Source: an uncultured Acidobacteriia bacterium (GTDB lineage: Bacteria > Acidobacteriota > Terriglobia > Bryobacterales > Bryobacteraceae). Taken from it: DNA of 64,000 bases. This document shows, in pieces, positions 62,254-64,000 of this stretch. Where the stretch lies: NCBI GenBank assembly GCA_903851195.1, contig CAINNJ010000055.1, forward strand, positions 62,001-126,000, in the 5' to 3' direction. Position numbers and translations under genes: made by a program. Each line of letters starts with the position of its first letter. Position 1 is the stretch's first letter. The notes below the pieces were generated by a model. That model saw nothing but the letters and a program-made list of their open reading frames with translations. It was not told the origin of the DNA and made no database searches.

Positions 62254-64000
62254 CGAAAGTCGCGGTCGTCTTCGCCTCGGGCATGGCGGAACAAAACCGC
62301 GTGCTGATCGATCGCTTCGCCGCGGCGCACCCCGAACTGCCCCTCCACGTCGTCGCTGAATTCCAGCCGCATCGCGGCGAGTGGATCCCCTGGCACGTCT
62401 TGCGCCCCGCGGAGGAGAACCTTTCCTCCATCCGCGCCGCGCTGGCGGGCTGCAAGATCGAAGCCGCCGCCATGGCGCTGGCCCAGGGCACTGCATTGGG
62501 CGAAATGCGTACCGCGGCGCTGCGCCTGGCGCGACGCTCGCTCACCGCGTTCGATGAAGACTTCCGGGAAGTCCGCGGCGCGGGACTGCGTCTCTTCGAA
62601 CTGCGCGGCAAAGCCGGCAATGCCTCCGCGACCGCCGGTCGCTGGTTGCGAAAACTCTCGCACCCGGCCGAAGGCGAGATCCCCCTGCGTGCCCGCCTCG
62701 CGCAATTCAAAGGTCTCACCGCCAACCGGCTCCGCCGCGCCGGCCAGGAAAAATCCCTGCCCGCCGCAAAGACCACGCCCGGAATCACCACGCCCGGAAT
62801 CACAGTCGTCGTCCCGAGCCGCGACGGCCGTGAACTCCTGGCCACCATGCTGCCGGCCCTGTTGCCACAACTGACGCGCGGCGAGATCATCGTCGTCGAC
62901 AACGGCTCGTCCGACGGCACCGCGCAGTGGCTGCAAACCGCGTATCCCGGCGTCCAGGTCATTCAGAACCGCACCCCGCTCTCCTTCGCGCGCGCCGTGA
63001 ACGCGGGCATCGCCCAGGCCCGCTTCCATCGCACTCTGCTGCTCAACAACGATATGGTGGCGGAACCCGGCTTCATCGCCGCGCTGGAAGCCGCCTTCGA
63101 CCGCGTGCCCGATCTCTTCTGCGCCACCGCCCAGATCTTTTTCCCCCCCGGCGTTCGCCGCGAGGAAACCGGAAAGGCCGTCTGGCGCAGGGAAAACCCG
63201 CTCGATTTCCCCATGCGCTGCGACGACCCGCTTCCCGGCGAAGACCTCACCTGGGTCTTCTACGGCAGCGGCGGCTGTTCGCTTTTCGATACCGCAAAGC
63301 TCCGTGAACTCGGTGGCGTCGCCGAAGTTTACGACCCCGCCTACGTCGAAGACATGGATTTCGGTTATCGCGCCTGGAAGCGCGGCTGGCCCACCGTTTT
63401 CTGCGCCGGCGCGAAAGTGGAACACCGCCACCGCGCCACCACCTCCCGCTTCTACACGCCCCGCCAGCTCGATTTCTTTGTGGAACGTAACTACCTGCGC
63501 TTCCTGATCCACGCGATCGGCGAACCGGAGTTGTTCGGCGCGCTCTGGCTCTCCGCCATCCGCCGTTTGCAGTTGCTGGCCATGAATGGCAGCGCGGCCG
63601 CGCTGGACGCCCTGCGCAAGGTGCCGCGCATCGGCGCGCGTCCTCCAGCCGCCGCCGGACTGCTCAGCGAGGCCGAAATCTTCGCCCTGGGCAATGGCGA
63701 CGTGAGCTGTTTCCCCGGCGTGGAACCACGCGGACGCAAGACCATCCTCATCGCCAGCCCGTACCTGCCCTTCCCGCTTTCCCACGGGGGCGCCGTGCGG
63801 ATCTTCAATCTGATGACGCAGGCCGCACGGACGTACGACCTGGTCCTGATGGCCTTCTGCGACGAGGCCGCCGCGCCCCCGCCGGAGCTGCTGGAACTGT
63901 GCTGCGAAGTCGTGCTCGTCCGCCGTCACGGCAGCCACTACCGGCGCAACACCGTGCGTCCCGACGTCGTTGAAGAGTTCGACCAGCCCACCTTCCGCGC
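62250..64000 (+). CDS. Two-domain glycosyltransferase (GT2 plus GT4), truncated by window end
   Basis: The frame starts at TTG 62250 (then TKVAVVFASGMAEQ) and is open to the right edge. About 170 N-terminal residues of unassigned character precede a GT2 domain: ITVVVPSRDGRELLATMLPA, IIVVDNGSSDGTAQWLQ, LLLNNDMVAEPGF, the acceptor-region VEDMDFGYRAWKRG, and H-rich AKVEHRHRATTS. Near the edge a new domain begins (TILIASPYLPFPLSHGGAVR), the usual start of GT4 glycosyltransferases. It probably builds surface or exopolysaccharide. GTG 62232 and ATG 62283 are alternative starts. Confidence 0.83.
   Translation, partial: MTKVAVVFASGMAEQNRVLIDRFAAAHPELPLHVVAEFQPHRGEWIPWHVLRPAEENLSSIRAALAGCKIEAAAMALAQGTALGEMRTAALRLARRSLTAFDEDFREVRGAGLRLFELRGKAGNASATAGRWLRKLSHPAEGEIPLRARLAQFKGLTANRLRRAGQEKSLPAAKTTPGITTPGITVVVPSRDGRELLATMLPALLPQLTRGEIIVVDNGSSDGTAQWLQTAYPGVQVIQNRTPLSFARAVNAGIAQARFHRTLLLNNDMVAEPGFIAALEAAFDRVPDLFCATAQIFFPPGVRREETGKAVWRRENPLDFPMRCDDPLPGEDLTWVFYGSGGCSLFDTAKLRELGGVAEVYDPAYVEDMDFGYRAWKRGWPTVFCAGAKVEHRHRATTSRFYTPRQLDFFVERNYLRFLIHAIGEPELFGALWLSAIRRLQLLAMNGSAAALDALRKVPRIGARPPAAAGLLSEAEIFALGNGDVSCFPGVEPRGRKTILIASPYLPFPLSHGGAVRIFNLMTQAARTYDLVLMAFCDEAAAPPPELLELCCEVVLVRRHGSHYRRNTVRPDVVEEFDQPTFR

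Noticed and set aside
1-64000. Mobile elements, integrases, prophage or tRNA attachment sites
   Set aside because: I looked for transposases, integrases, terminal inverted repeats and tRNA genes and saw none in the window.

Overview
The window is about 64 kb of dense, GC-rich bacterial chromosome with no gene-free stretch over 300 bases and no rRNA or tRNA gene that I can see. It looks like an Acidobacteriota genome of the Solibacter/Bryobacter type. The markers are an orphan duplicated ABC permease (ADOP family) behind its own PadR regulator, a DUF1592/DUF1552 pair, secreted esterase and SMP-30 type proteins, a Cys-type sulfatase, a PEP-CTERM protein, and lipid A/Kdo genes showing a Gram-negative envelope. 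This assignment is inference from gene content, not from a marker phylogeny.

Region 1 (0.4-6.4 kb) is the most unusual part: a complete csm1-csm2-csm3-csm4-csm5 operon of a type III-A CRISPR effector complex, with no array, cas6, csm6, cas1 or cas2 in the window. Csm1 (Cas10) has only 472 residues. It has no HD nuclease domain and no zinc-finger cysteines, and the GGDD cyclase motif is replaced by D-T-A-D. Csm3 keeps the slicer aspartate. Csm2 carries an Arg/Gly-rich N-terminal tail and Csm4 a long Pro/Glu/Ala tail. A Uma2-type PD-(D/E)XK protein starts 7 nt after csm5. The complex may therefore be an RNA slicer without cyclic oligoadenylate signalling or DNase activity.

Region 2 (6.4-14 kb) is redox metabolism: a three-gene 2-oxoacid:ferredoxin oxidoreductase operon (FAD/Fe-S subunit, KorA, KorB) diverging from a three-gene proton-translocating transhydrogenase (pntAA-pntAB-pntB). 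Together these could balance ferredoxin, NADH and NADPH pools.

Region 3 (14-37 kb) holds mostly secreted or envelope proteins: an ice-binding-like DUF3494 protein with PEP-CTERM, esterases, DUF1552/DUF1592, two coupled leucine-rich-repeat proteins, an enolase-superfamily dehydratase, an operon of a hypothetical protein, alcohol dehydrogenase, HlyD adaptor and VOC protein, a patatin, a GGDEF diguanylate cyclase, and a fused WaaA-LpxK enzyme for lipid A maturation.

Region 4 (37-47 kb) has a hendecad-repeat coiled-coil protein, the PadR-ADOP pair with its operators, and a full ISC iron-sulfur assembly operon (iscR-iscS-iscU-iscA-hscB-hscA) with a readable promoter and operator. Region 5 (46-54 kb) has a PKMT-like methyltransferase, an M13 peptidase, an SDR-cupin pair, and a MazE-VapC toxin-antitoxin pair translationally coupled to a sulfatase. 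Region 6 (53-64 kb) has a tetraheme cytochrome/Fe-S/NrfD membrane redox module, an FAD oxidoreductase, a xylose-isomerase-like protein, an (alpha/alpha)-barrel protein and a two-domain glycosyltransferase cut by the window end. Several operon junctions use TTGA start/stop overlaps with TTG starts.
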